From assembly GCA_038087035.1 (NCBI GenBank), contig CP051187.1, forward strand, positions 620,001 through 684,000: 64,000 nt of DNA, written 5' to 3'. The DNA comes from Gloeotrichia echinulata CP02 (GTDB lineage: Bacteria; Cyanobacteriota; Cyanobacteriia; Cyanobacteriales; Nostocaceae). Below the pieces are notes generated by a model. That model ran no database searches, was not told where the DNA came from, and saw nothing but the letters and a program-made list of their open reading frames with translations. Shown here in pieces: positions 1-8,995 of the stretch (positions are counted from its first letter, which is position 1; the number at the start of each line of letters is the position of its first letter). A program made the position numbers and the translations under genes.

Positions 1-131
1 AATAATACCAGAATCAGCGCGTTTGTTGCTGTCCCGGCAATCGGTAAAATCGGGGCTGCATACTTAATCAAGACCGATAGCACGGTCGAAAGCAGAAGCA
101 CTTTTACAATCAATCCTAGCTGATTTTCCAT
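1..131 (-). CDS. Partial membrane protein, C-terminus off the left edge
   Basis: The reverse strand opens with ATG at 131 and reads without a stop to the window edge, giving about 43 residues that begin MENQLGLIVKVLLLSTVL. The sequence is strongly hydrophobic, with a likely transmembrane helix at residues 5-23 and a second one starting near residue 28. It is divergent from the DUF1614 gene at 576. The family cannot be named from so short a piece. Coding is supported by the open frame and composition only. Confidence 0.5.
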   Translation of the reverse strand, partial: MENQLGLIVKVLLLSTVLSVLIKYAAPILPIAGTATNALILVL

Positions 132-575
132 AGAAGTTCGGCAATACACATTGTTTTGTGGGGTATACACGAATTTTGCGTACACCATCTAGTTTCTAGA
201 ATAGACCTACAAACACAAATCTTTGCATCCCATATTCTAGTCTCACAACTGCCACTCTCAATCACAAGATCATCAATGCTTAATCGGTTGTTAAATTTAA
301 TGCTTCATAATACTTAACATAAACACCATATTTACTGGTTCATTACAGGGTTTGTCAAGTAAATAGACCACGTGTTCAGGGCGCAAAGCCTTAACGGATA
401 CCTCTGATGAATGCTGGGTTTAACCCCTCATCGCACGGAAAAATCAGGGTTGTTGGCGTTGTTTGATGATCTGTAGTTATTGCATGAAAATTGCGTAAGT
501 CTCTCAACAGACTGGATATAAGACTTCTAGATGTGTTTGGCAACAGTAAAAATACCATCCCCTTGATACATCACC
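132..575. other. Intergenic region with a degraded repeat remnant
   Basis: This 444-bp divergent spacer has no convincing gene. Around 350-400 there is a remnant of the dispersed repeat seen intact elsewhere (the 'aaatagaccac...gggcgcaa' arm, compare 23511-23604). The rest is AT-rich and presumably holds the divergent promoters. Confidence 0.5.
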
Positions 576-1244
576 ATGATTTACTTACCAGTTTCATTAC
601 TACTATTTCTGGTGTTGCTGCTACTACTACCATTCATTTGGTTTGCGGTAGCAGTAGATGTGGTGGAAATCGCCGTGGCTAAGTTGGGTTTTTCTCCGAA
701 TATTGCCTTTTTCTTGTTGGTGCTGGTAATTCTCACTAGCACTATCAATATACCCCTCTACCGCCTAGCAGCTCCTATCCAATTGGTAGATGAATTCGCC
801 TCGCTGTGGTCAAGAGAATTTCGGGGTATTCCCTTAACAAGAGTGGATAGCTCGACTGTGATTGCTGTAAATGTCGGTGGCGGCTTAATTCCAGTGCTGT
901 TGGCATTATACCAATTTACTCAGGGAAATGCCTTAGCAATTTTGCTAGTTACAACCATTGTCAGCATTGTCAGCTACTTTGCAGCGCGGGTAGTTCCGGG
1001 TATAGGTATCCAAATGAACCCGTTACTGGCACCCCTCACAGCCGCTTTATCTGCAATGTTAATAGCCTCACCCCATGCAGCACCTGTCGCCTTTGCCGGT
1101 GGCGTTCTCGGTACATTAATTGGCGCTGATTTGCTGCATCTTAAAGACATTCAAGCAATGAGTGCAGGGGTTTTAAGTATCGGTGGTGCTGGTGTGTTTG
1201 ATGGTATTGCTTTGTGTGGTTTATTTGCGCTGTTATTAAGCTGA
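576..1244 (+). CDS. DUF1614 family integral membrane protein
   Basis: The protein is 222 residues with about six hydrophobic helices. The pattern fits the DUF1614 family: an N-terminal helix, then a conserved stretch around residues 90-105 (VDSSTVIAVNVGGGLIPV) and a C-terminal segment with GTLIGADLLHL and GGAGVFDGI. The polar and glycine motifs inside membrane segments suggest a transport or channel-like role, but no function is established. The ATG at 576 is preferred because hydrophobic sequence begins at once; no strong Shine-Dalgarno is visible. The gene is alone, followed by a repeat and then a PEP-CTERM gene. Confidence 0.8.
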   Translation: MIYLPVSLLLFLVLLLLLPFIWFAVAVDVVEIAVAKLGFSPNIAFFLLVLVILTSTINIPLYRLAAPIQLVDEFASLWSREFRGIPLTRVDSSTVIAVNVGGGLIPVLLALYQFTQGNALAILLVTTIVSIVSYFAARVVPGIGIQMNPLLAPLTAALSAMLIASPHAAPVAFAGGVLGTLIGADLLHLKDIQAMSAGVLSIGGAGVFDGIALCGLFALLLS

Positions 1245-1254
1245 CAATTGTCAT

Positions 1255-1350
1255 TATAGCGCTTCTAATTCAGATGAGGTACAAGATTATATCGCTAGGT
1301 GTAGGGGCACGGCATTGCCGTGCCCTTACGGGTGTACTGGTAAAATTATC
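1255..1350. repeat. MITE-like element, family A, right end lost
   Basis: It begins TATAGCGCTTCT and carries the central palindrome GGGGCACGGCATTGCCGTGCCC. It matches the left part of the intact copy at 56897-56999, which has inverted ends TAGCG...CGCTA. Here the right terminus is not recognisable. It lies just downstream of the DUF1614 stop codon, where the palindrome could fold in the transcript. Confidence 0.65.
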
Positions 1351-1480
1351 GATAAGATTTACTTGAGTTTAAAGATTGGATAAAGCTTGCCAAGAAGCGT
1401 TGGCATTGATAAGTATATTTACTAATATAAAGCTATTACTTATGTGAGAGAAGCTCCTGGGTAGGAGTTGAAGCATAAAA

Positions 1481-2224
1481 ATGAAAGCATATTTGGTCTT
1501 TACTACTACACTATCGAGTTGTGCGATGATGGCGATCGCTGGCTTTGGATTATCCGAACAAGCACAAGCTTTCAACATTTCAGGTAGTACCCGTGGGACT
1601 TGGGCAAACCCCATTGCACAAGGTATCAATACCGATCCCTTATATACTGGTGTGGGAACCAACTCATTTACCTGGGGAGAGGCTGCTGTAGATATAAATC
1701 CAGCATATTCACAACCAAATCAAGTTACATTTACAGGCAATTCTTTTTCAGCCACAACAGGCTCTTGGTTTAAAGTAGGTGATTTAAAATACTATAACGG
1801 CATAGTTTACACAGGCACAAACGTAGACCGTGTGGGGCTGAATCTCCAGTTATCTTTCAAAGATACTACAAATAATATTCAGTTAAATAAGGATTTTTCC
1901 ATCGGCTTTAACCTGATTAATACACCCAACATTATACAAGACAATCTTAAAGATCCCACAAACGCAGATTTAGTGGAAATTGCTCCCAGCTTCGCCAATT
2001 CCAGTTTTATTTTTGGCAAGACTAAATATAAATTTGAGCTAATAGGCTTTGGTCAAAATGGCGATCAACGTATCAGCGCTTTGGAAGGAGATACATATTC
2101 AAGAGATATTTATGCCAGAATTAGACCAGATTCACCATCACAAAATGTTCCTGAACCTCCTACTATTGCAGCTTCATTGCTGGTAGGAATGTATTTTGTG
2201 TACCGCAAAGTCTTTCGCAAATGA
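1481..2224 (+). CDS. PEP-CTERM exported protein, choice-of-anchor K type
   Basis: The protein is 247 residues. It has an N-terminal signal peptide (hydrophobic residues about 5-22, ending near AQA at 30), a beta-rich middle, and a C-terminal sorting signal VPEPPTI followed by a hydrophobic helix and a basic RKVFRK tail. The N-terminal YTGVGTNSFTWG block and following strands resemble the choice-of-anchor K domain. PEP-CTERM proteins are exported and processed by an exosortase and are often linked to exopolysaccharide; no exosortase lies in this window. GGAG lies about 13 bases before the ATG. The specific role is unknown. Confidence 0.8.
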   Translation: MKAYLVFTTTLSSCAMMAIAGFGLSEQAQAFNISGSTRGTWANPIAQGINTDPLYTGVGTNSFTWGEAAVDINPAYSQPNQVTFTGNSFSATTGSWFKVGDLKYYNGIVYTGTNVDRVGLNLQLSFKDTTNNIQLNKDFSIGFNLINTPNIIQDNLKDPTNADLVEIAPSFANSSFIFGKTKYKFELIGFGQNGDQRISALEGDTYSRDIYARIRPDSPSQNVPEPPTIAASLLVGMYFVYRKVFRK

Positions 2225-2254
2225 GTAAGGAGTAATGAGTAAGGAGTAATGAGT

Positions 2255-2660
2255 CAATACAGTTCAGTTAGGCGCGAATGATATACACTGTAGGGGCACG
2301 GCGTCCAAAATCTTTTCTTCTAATGACAATTTTATTCGTGCCGTGCCCCTACGACAATATCCAAAATCTTTTCTTCTAATGACAATTTTATTCGTGCCGT
2401 GCCCCTACGACAATATCCAAAATCTTTTCTTCTAATGACAATTTTATTCGTGCCGTGCCCCTACGACAATATCCAAAATCTTTTCTTCTAATGACAATTT
2501 TATTCGTGCCGTGCCCCTACGACAATATCCAAAATCTTTTCTTCTAATGACAATTTTATTCGTGCCGTGCCCCTACGACAATATCCAAAATCTTTTCTTC
2601 TAATGACAATTTTATTCGTGCCGTGCCCCTACGACAATTTTCCTTAACCGAGCAGTATTG
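2255..2660. repeat. Family B element with six tandem 56-bp units
   Basis: The outer ends are CAATACAGTTCAGTTAGG on the left and CCTTAACCGAGCAGTATTG on the right, roughly inverted. Inside, a 56-bp unit starting at CCAAAATCTTTTC is repeated six times, at 2305, 2361, 2417, 2473, 2529 and 2585, almost without change. Other copies of the same element in the window (7500, 7625, 19697) hold a single unit. The array is therefore a recent local expansion. It has no spacers and is not a CRISPR. Confidence 0.85.
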
Positions 2661-2757
2661 AGTCCGACCCTACAAGAAACACAAAAAAACACGGCAGCAC
2701 ACAGCCACCGTGTCTAAAGATGTGAGAGGTTAAAAATGACAAACTTTCAGGAAAGAC

Positions 2758-4527
2758 TTAGAAGCTGAAGGTAGTACGAACTACGCCCACATAGGTGGCG
2801 GGGTTGTTGCTGTTACCTTCTGGATTGAAGATGGTGATAAGACCAGGAGTAATGGTGATGTTGTCGCTGAACTTATATTTGTAGAAAGCCTCTAAGTGGT
2901 AAGAGGTATCTGTGTCGCGACGACGAGAAGGAGTTGTTGCAGTGAAAGGAACAGTAGTAGCAGAATAGTCGTTGGAAGCAACGCGGGGTGGTACGCCGAA
3001 GACGATACCAGCAAAGTTACCTTCGCCACCGAAGTCGGGTAAGCCTAACTGAACAGCCCAGTTCCAAATTTCTGCCTTGTTACCTTGAACAGCGCCACCA
3101 GTCAAGTTGTTTGTGTTGGTTGTATCTACACCAGCATTAACTGTTCTTTCCGCGTTGGCTTTGGTGAAACCACCCCAAGCGGAAATTTGAACGCTAGGAT
3201 TCAAGCGGTAATTTGCCGCCAAGCTGTAGCTGTTAGCAGAAGTGCGGGCACCGTTGAATGGGTTGTTAGCAAAACCAGTACCAGTACTGCCTGTGATACC
3301 AGAGCCAGTGCTGTAATAAGCATTGCTGTAAGCCGCAGCCAAACTCAATTGTGGTGTTGCTTGATAGGTCAATTGACCGAGTAATGAGTAGCTACCGTTC
3401 AACAGTCCTTTGGTAGCACTGGGGTCGTTGGCATTATTATCTGGAACAAGATAGCCTGCAGACAGGGTGAGTGCATCATTAAACTTGTGGTTAACAAGTA
3501 CACCTGTGCCTGAATCAGTAGAACGATAGATGGGGTTGTAACGTCCAAAACGAGACACCGCACCGGAACCACTGGAATCGAAGTTGCGGCTCAGGGTAGG
3601 TACTTCATCAACGAATTCTAGACCGTATGCGCCTACATGTACAGTTGTAGCGTCGCTCACGGGGAAGCGGTAAGACACAACTGACGCGCTGACGCTGTTA
3701 ATACTATCTCCGTCAAAGCCTAGACGAGTTTGGCTTGTACCGGTGATGTTAGGTCTGGTGGCGCCAGTAGTGGTACTTCCACCATCAAATTGGGTAATGT
3801 TTCTAGCTTGTAGTCTGACGCGCAAGCGGTCTTGACCAGTGAAGCTGGTGTCAAAGTTCAGACGAACGCGATCTGCAAGGATGAAATTATCATCAAGCTT
3901 AGAACCTCGTGTCCCAAATATAGCAGCTTTAGCAGCATCCCGATCCGCACCTGCAGGGGCTGCATTAATTCTTCTCCAGTTGTCAGAATTAGTTGCTAGA
4001 TCTGAACCAAAAGGACTAGCAACTCCAAAGATAACTTCACCACGCAGTTTGGTGGTGGTAGAGAATTGCTGAGACTCTAGAGTAGCAGTACGAGCTTCGA
4101 GAGCATCAACTTGACCGCGCAGAGTTAAGAGTTCTTCAGCGTACTCTTCTTGGAGTCTTTTGATGGTTTCGAGGTCTTCTTTTTTAGCTAGGTCAGTGGT
4201 ACCAACAGCAATCAATTGATTGATTTGGTCTAGACAAGCATTCAAACCAGCAGCAAACTCGTAGCGGGTCAAAGCACGATTACCCCGGAAGGTTTTATCA
4301 GGATAACCTGCGATACAGCCGTAACGTTCTACTAAAGATTGCAGAGACTGGAAAGCCCAATCAGAAGGCTTAACATCAGAAAGTTGAGAAACTGAAGTCA
4401 GTTGTCCAATAGAATCAGAATTTGTAGGGGCTGATTCAGCTGACGCAATTGCAGGAATAGCAACTACCATCATGGTAGCTAGAATTGCTGGTCTGAACAG
4501 CAAAGAATTCAACCAAAACTTATGCAT
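2758..4527 (-). CDS. Iron uptake porin (SLH domain plus OprB-type barrel)
   Basis: With the ATG at 4527 the protein is 589 residues. A longer frame reaches 4587, but GAGGAG lies just upstream of 4527 and the signal peptide starts there (MHKFWLNSLLF...ASAES). After the signal comes one SLH domain (about residues 48-95 of the mature start, with SDWAFQSLQSL and GYPDKTFRGNRALTRYEFA), then a coiled coil, then a carbohydrate-selective-porin/OprB-type beta barrel ending in phenylalanine. Cyanobacterial members sit in the outer membrane, bind peptidoglycan-linked polymer through the SLH domain, and several have been linked to iron or ion uptake. The gene stands alone with repeats on both sides. Confidence 0.9.
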   Translation of the reverse strand: MHKFWLNSLLFRPAILATMMVVAIPAIASAESAPTNSDSIGQLTSVSQLSDVKPSDWAFQSLQSLVERYGCIAGYPDKTFRGNRALTRYEFAAGLNACLDQINQLIAVGTTDLAKKEDLETIKRLQEEYAEELLTLRGQVDALEARTATLESQQFSTTTKLRGEVIFGVASPFGSDLATNSDNWRRINAAPAGADRDAAKAAIFGTRGSKLDDNFILADRVRLNFDTSFTGQDRLRVRLQARNITQFDGGSTTTGATRPNITGTSQTRLGFDGDSINSVSASVVSYRFPVSDATTVHVGAYGLEFVDEVPTLSRNFDSSGSGAVSRFGRYNPIYRSTDSGTGVLVNHKFNDALTLSAGYLVPDNNANDPSATKGLLNGSYSLLGQLTYQATPQLSLAAAYSNAYYSTGSGITGSTGTGFANNPFNGARTSANSYSLAANYRLNPSVQISAWGGFTKANAERTVNAGVDTTNTNNLTGGAVQGNKAEIWNWAVQLGLPDFGGEGNFAGIVFGVPPRVASNDYSATTVPFTATTPSRRRDTDTSYHLEAFYKYKFSDNITITPGLITIFNPEGNSNNPATYVGVVRTTFSF

Positions 4528-4999
4528 GAATATCTCCTCACACCAGGAATTAGTTAATGACAAAGCGATAGCAATCCAACAGTACATGTCGATTACCCGT
4601 GTTAAAATCCACCGATAGAAGCACCATTTCTATACGGTTAACCGTGGATTAAACTCTCAACTCGACAATAATATGTGGGCTTCTTTAGGAATCGAAAATG
4701 CAAAATCAACCTTCCTAGATTTGAATTTAACAGCATTCACTATCGGGTGGTTGTTGTATTAAAAACATCTGAAAAAATTAAAATTTATTTTATCTATTTA
4801 TTTGCATTTAAATCAAATGATAACTTTTTCTTTAACTCAAAATTAGCGTATCCAATCTTGTGCAGTAGGCATTTTATCCACCCAGCTTTATTCGGTTATG
4901 TGAGGAGGATAGCGCGTAGGGTATCAAGGCTTTGCGCCCTTACAGATCATTCAACAAGGTGAAAAATCTAGGGAACCAAGGCTTTGCGCCCCTACAGAT

Positions 5000-5287
5000 C
5001 AATACAGTTCAGTTAAGGAAAATTGTCGTAGGGGCACGGCACGAATAAAATTGTCATTAGAAGAAAAGATTTTGGATGCCGTGCCCCTACAAGGTATATT
5101 TGATTTTTGAAATATACTTAGGCTAGGTAATGCCAAACAAAACCCGGATGTAGAAAATTGTAGGTTGGGTTGAGGAACGAAACCCAACACAGCCCCGCAA
5201 ATGTTGGGTTAGCCTACAGCAAGCAAGCTACGTTCCTCAACCCAACCTACGTGGTTTAAGGTTTTTGGCTCTAACTGAACCGTATTG
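5000..5287. repeat. Composite family B/C element with long inverted ends
   Basis: It starts CAATACAGTTCAGTTAAGG and ends CTCTAACTGAACCGTATTG, an inverted pair. The left half carries the GGGCACGGC payload also present at 2255-2660. The right half carries a different palindromic payload, TTGGGTTGAGGAACG and its complement, also seen at 10068-10230. The same termini thus frame different inserts. Confidence 0.7.
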
Positions 5288-5290
5288 TCC

Positions 5291-5398
5291 TATAGCGTTT
5301 CTCGCCCTAGTGAGGTACATCGGTAAGGGCACGGCAGTGCCGTGCCCCTACATCGCGTGATACAATTTTGTACCTCATCTGAATAGGAAGTGCTATAT
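5291..5398. repeat. MITE-like element, family A
   Basis: It begins TATAGCGTTTCTCGCCCTAG and ends GAAGTGCTATA, with the central palindrome GGGCACGGCAGTGCCGTGCCC. It is the same family as 56897-56999 and 48606-48685. The ends are slightly diverged inverted repeats. It abuts the composite element at 5000-5287. Confidence 0.7.
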
Positions 5399-5511
5399 AA
5401 GTATTTTTATCAAGCTGATGATTTAACATATAAATCACAAATTAGCCTTACCTTAGTCATATATTAACCAATGACTTGTAGAGTGGATTCCAGACATTTA
5501 AATGTCAAAAG

Positions 5512-6309
5512 ATGGCAAATACAGTTGCAATCCAAGTTACTAATTTATCCAAAAGTTTCAAAGGTAAACCCGCTCTAAAGTCCGTATCCTGCACAATTAC
5601 AGAAGGGGAGATGGTTGCTCTAGTAGGTGCATCTGGTTCGGGTAAGTCTACACTACTACGCCATCTCAATGGCTTGCAGAATGGGGATGCAGGAACGGTG
5701 GCAATTTTTGGGAGTAATCTACAGAGCGATGGGAAATTACACTCAAAAATCAGGTCTTTGCGGAGTCATATCGGCTGTATTTTTCAACAGTTCAATTTAG
5801 TGAATCGGCTAACAGTAATCGAAAACGTTCTCATCGGGAACTTATCGCGATTGTCTGTGGTACGTTCGGCGTTTCATTTATTTACTCAAGCAGAGAAAAT
5901 TCAAGCTCTATCTGCATTAGAGAGAGTGGGAATTTTAGAACAGGCTTATAAGCGAGCTTCGATGCTTTCTGGCGGACAACAACAACGAGTGGCGATCGCC
6001 CGTTGTCTAGTTCAAGGAGCCAAAATCATCCTAGCAGATGAACCTATAGCCTCCCTCGATCCAGAATCAGCACGCAAAGTCATGGAGTTGCTGGTTGATT
6101 TAAATCAACAAAGCGGAATCACAGTAGTAGCTTCCTTACACCAGATTCAAATGGTGCGTAGCTACTTTAACCGTGCTGTGGCGCTCAGAGCAGGTGAAGT
6201 GATGTTTGATGGTAGCACCATCGAACTCAATGATACCAAACTCAATGAACTTTATGGTACAGCAGCAGAAGAACTCGTCATGAAAGGACATGGGGAGTTT
6301 CTGGGGTAA
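5512..6309 (+). CDS. phnC: Phosphonate-type ABC transporter ATP-binding protein PhnC
   Basis: This is the 265-residue ATPase of a phosphonate/phosphite importer. Walker A is GASGSGKST (about residues 38-46), the Q-loop follows in CIFQQFNLV, the ABC signature is LSGGQQQRVAIARC, and Walker B ILADEPIASLDP comes next, followed by the H-loop SLHQ. The overall match, including MLSGGQQQRVAIARCLVQ, is typical of PhnC. phnD starts 43 bp downstream and phnE follows, giving the usual C-D-E order. No C-P lyase genes occur in the window, so the substrate could be a phosphonate, phosphite or another phosphorus compound. Confidence 0.92.
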   Translation: MANTVAIQVTNLSKSFKGKPALKSVSCTITEGEMVALVGASGSGKSTLLRHLNGLQNGDAGTVAIFGSNLQSDGKLHSKIRSLRSHIGCIFQQFNLVNRLTVIENVLIGNLSRLSVVRSAFHLFTQAEKIQALSALERVGILEQAYKRASMLSGGQQQRVAIARCLVQGAKIILADEPIASLDPESARKVMELLVDLNQQSGITVVASLHQIQMVRSYFNRAVALRAGEVMFDGSTIELNDTKLNELYGTAAEELVMKGHGEFLG

Positions 6310-6351
6310 ACAACTAAGTTTTCTAACCACCAACTACTCAAGGAATCAACA

Positions 6352-7365
6352 ATGAGAAGACGCTTATTTTTGGAACAAGCTTCTTTATTTGCCGGCTCTT
6401 TAGCAAGTACTCAAATAATCTCTGCTGTTTCTGATAATTGGATGGAATCAGCAGACGCGGCTGGACCTTTGAAAGAACTTAATTTTGGGATTATTTCCAC
6501 AGAATCTCAAGCTAATCAAAGACCTCTTTGGGAACCTTTCATTGCAGCTTTATCAAAATCAATTGGGATTCCCGTCAAGGCTTTTTATGCTACTCAATAT
6601 GCAGGCGTAATTGAAGCCATGCGTTTTAATCAAGTGCAAATAGCTTGGTATGGTGGCAAATCTTATATTGAAGCTGCAAAAATTGCCAATGCGGAAGCAT
6701 TTGCTCAGACTGTAAGCTCTGATGGCAAAAGAGGCTACTATGCTCATTTAATTGCCAACAAACAAAATCCCATTACCGCCATTGCTAAAAAGCAAGGTGG
6801 TGATAAGTATGTGGTGAATAACGCCGCTAAATTGACCTTTGCTTTCAACGAACCTAACTCGACATCCGGATTTTTGGTGCCGAGTTATTATGTGTTTGCA
6901 AAAAACAATATCGATCCCAAAAAAGCCTTTAAGCGTTTGATTTTTGCTGGTAGCCACGAAGCCACTGCTCTGGCTGTTGCGAATAATCAGATAGATGTTG
7001 CTACTAACAATAACGAGTCTTTAGAGCGCCTAGAAAAAACTAATTCTGAAGCTCGCAAGAAGATTGAAATCATCTGGACATCACCCATAATTCCTAGTGA
7101 TCCAATTGCGTATCGCAAAGATTTACCAGAAGATGTGAAAAAGAAATTACGTAATTTCTTCTACGGTTTCAAAGATAAGAAAATTCTCGAACCCCTACAA
7201 TGGTCTGCTTTGGTTCCAGCTAATGACAAAACTTGGAATCCCATTCGCGAATTAGATTTGGCTAAAAAAATTCTAGATTTGCAAGCCAAAGAAACTTTGA
7301 GCGATGCAGATAAAAAGAAATTGGCTGAGTTAAATCAGCAACTCAGAGCAATTCAAAAACGTTAA
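6352..7365 (+). CDS. phnD: Phosphonate-type ABC transporter substrate-binding protein PhnD
   Basis: The protein is 337 residues. The N-terminus MRRRLFLEQASLF looks like a twin-arginine signal. The mature part is a PhnD-type periplasmic binding protein: FGIISTE, then ATQYAGVIEAMRFNQVQIAWYGGKSYIEAA, then TFAFNEPNSTSGFLVPSYY and SHEATALAVANNQIDVATNNNE, which match the ligand-cleft segments of the family. The C-terminus is lysine-rich and helical. AAGGAATC precedes the ATG. It lies between phnC and phnE; the 3' side is crowded with repeats. Confidence 0.92.
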   Translation: MRRRLFLEQASLFAGSLASTQIISAVSDNWMESADAAGPLKELNFGIISTESQANQRPLWEPFIAALSKSIGIPVKAFYATQYAGVIEAMRFNQVQIAWYGGKSYIEAAKIANAEAFAQTVSSDGKRGYYAHLIANKQNPITAIAKKQGGDKYVVNNAAKLTFAFNEPNSTSGFLVPSYYVFAKNNIDPKKAFKRLIFAGSHEATALAVANNQIDVATNNNESLERLEKTNSEARKKIEIIWTSPIIPSDPIAYRKDLPEDVKKKLRNFFYGFKDKKILEPLQWSALVPANDKTWNPIRELDLAKKILDLQAKETLSDADKKKLAELNQQLRAIQKR

Positions 7366-7961
7366 TTACAGCAATTTTCACGTAATAACCACAAACGCAC
7401 GTAGGGGCGCAAGGCCTTGCGCCCCTACCCCCAAGGACTTGCGCCCTTACCCCGTGATCTATTTAGGTGAAAACCTTCAACAAACATATGAATTATCTAT
7501 AACCCAATACAGGGATGTTAGGCTCGAATGATATATACTGTAGGGGCACGGCATCCAAAATTTTTTCTTCTAATGACAATTTTATTCGTGCCGTGCCCCT
7601 ACGACAATTTTCCTTAACTGAACTGTATTGATCTATAACCCAATACAGGGATGTTAGGCTAGAATGATATATACTGTAGGGGCACGGCATCCAAAATTTT
7701 TTCTTCTAATGACAATTTTATTCGTGCCGTGCCCCTACGACAATTTTCCTTAACTGAACTGTATTGATCTATCACCACAAACGCTCGTAGGGGCGCAAAG
7801 CCTTGCGCCCTTACCAGATGGTCTATTTACGTAAAAACCTTCAACAAACATATGAATTATCCATAACCACAAACCCTCGTAGGGGCGCAAGGCCTTGCGC
7901 CCTTATCAGATGGTCTATTTACCTCAAAATCCTTCAACATATTAATTATCTAAGACATCAA
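7366..7961. repeat. Repeat-expanded spacer between phnD and phnE
   Basis: This 596-bp spacer is almost entirely repeats. It has two nearly identical family B elements (about 7498-7628 and 7626-7768), three GGGGCGCAAGGCCTTGCGCCC palindromes (about 7400, 7790, 7880), and three copies of the short segment 'tctattta..t.aaa.ccttcaaca...' at about 7455, 7818 and 7915. The last copy runs into the phnE ribosome-binding region, so the original leader of phnE seems to have been duplicated along with the inserts. Confidence 0.8.
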
Positions 7962-8792
7962 ATGAACAAACTAGACAAACATTCAAATAATACTACCGCA
8001 TCTCCTGCAGTAGTAGCGATGTTAGCAGCCGAAGCAAAACTTGTGACTACCAGTCGGGTGTTATTCCTTTTAGCTGTGGTTGCTCTCTTGATTTTTGCGT
8101 ATGTTCAAAGCGAAATTAATTTGGTGACGCTGTTGTCTCGTGGCGACAATATGGTAGAGTATATTCGTTCATATTTTGCGCCAGATTTCAGTGACTGGCA
8201 ATATTATTTAGATGAAACAATAATTACAATATCAATGGGGATTTGGGGAACATTAATTGCGGCGCTTGTAGCTGTTCCCTTGTCTATATTGGCATCAAAT
8301 AATATGTGTCCAATTTGGATTGTTCAACCCACACGCCGGATTTTAGATGCTATGCGGGCGATTAACGAAATTGTCTTTGCTCTTATCTTCGTAGTGGCTG
8401 TAGGATTGGGTCCATTTGCTGGAGTGTTAGCTTTATTCGTCCACACGACTGGTATTTTAGGTAAGCTGTTTTCGGAAGCAGTGGAATCAATTGAACCAGG
8501 TCAAGTAGAAGGAATTAGGGCGACAGGTGCTAATAAGATTCAAGAAGTTATATATGGCGTAATCCCCCAAGTTATGCCATTATGGACTTCTTTTACTCTC
8601 TATAGATTTGAGTCGAATGTCCGTTCTGCTTCCGTATTAGGAATTGTGGGTGCTGGGGGAATTGGGGTTTCTTTGTATCAGAGTTTTGGGGCTTTTCAGT
8701 ACCAAAAAGTTTGTGCAATTTTGATTATTTTAATCCTGGCTACTGGTACTATAGATTTACTATCGGCAAAGGTGAGAAAGTCGCTAATTTAA
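7962..8792 (+). CDS. phnE: Phosphonate-type ABC transporter permease PhnE
   Basis: From the ATG at 7962 the protein is 276 residues, the usual PhnE length. The reading frame is open back to 7803, but those codons lie in repeat DNA and are unlikely to be translated. There are about five to six transmembrane helices and a binding-protein-dependent transport domain with the EAA loop EGIRATGANKIQEVIYGVIPQ, followed by RFESNVRSASVLGIVGAGGIG, which is typical of PhnE. It forms the membrane channel for PhnC and PhnD. Given the repeat-filled 596-bp gap, co-transcription with phnD is uncertain. Confidence 0.9.
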   Translation: MNKLDKHSNNTTASPAVVAMLAAEAKLVTTSRVLFLLAVVALLIFAYVQSEINLVTLLSRGDNMVEYIRSYFAPDFSDWQYYLDETIITISMGIWGTLIAALVAVPLSILASNNMCPIWIVQPTRRILDAMRAINEIVFALIFVVAVGLGPFAGVLALFVHTTGILGKLFSEAVESIEPGQVEGIRATGANKIQEVIYGVIPQVMPLWTSFTLYRFESNVRSASVLGIVGAGGIGVSLYQSFGAFQYQKVCAILIILILATGTIDLLSAKVRKSLI

Positions 8793-8995
8793 CCCTTTGT
8801 AGACAAAATTTTCCTAGGGGTGCAAAGCCTTGCGCCTCTAGCCACAATTGTTGTCACATTAGCAAATTCCAATAGGGAACAGTTTTCTCTATCCCCAATC
8901 CTCCAAATTGTTACACGAGTATGAGACAATACCTGTTTGGCAAAGAATATCGCCAATGGTTTTGTTTTATAACCGTTAAACAAAGAACAAGAATA

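Larger units (their letters stand above)
4528..5511. other. Long intergenic region between porin and phnC
   Basis: About 980 bp without a supported gene. The first 400 bp are AT-rich and probably hold the porin promoter. From about 4900 to 5400 it is filled by dispersed repeats, listed separately (5000-5287 and 5291-5398), plus two 'caaggctttgcgccc(c/t)tac' fragments. The last 110 bp before phnC are unique AT-rich sequence. Open frames here show no protein-like features. Confidence 0.6.

Noticed and set aside
2305..2640. CRISPR-like regular repetition
   Set aside because: The units are directly tandem with no variable spacers, and the same unit occurs singly in dispersed elements.
4528..4587. 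20 extra N-terminal codons for the porin
   Set aside because: A strong Shine-Dalgarno and a signal peptide point to 4527.
4675..4962. 95-codon open frame upstream of the porin
   Set aside because: Low-complexity AT-rich start, runs into repeat DNA, no Shine-Dalgarno, no protein-like pattern.
5420..5475. Pho box upstream of phnC
   Set aside because: CTTACCTT and ATTAACCA look partly like Pho box repeats but do not have the 11-bp spacing.
7803..7961. 53 extra N-terminal codons for phnE
   Set aside because: They are repeat-encoded, and the normal PhnE length starts at 7962.
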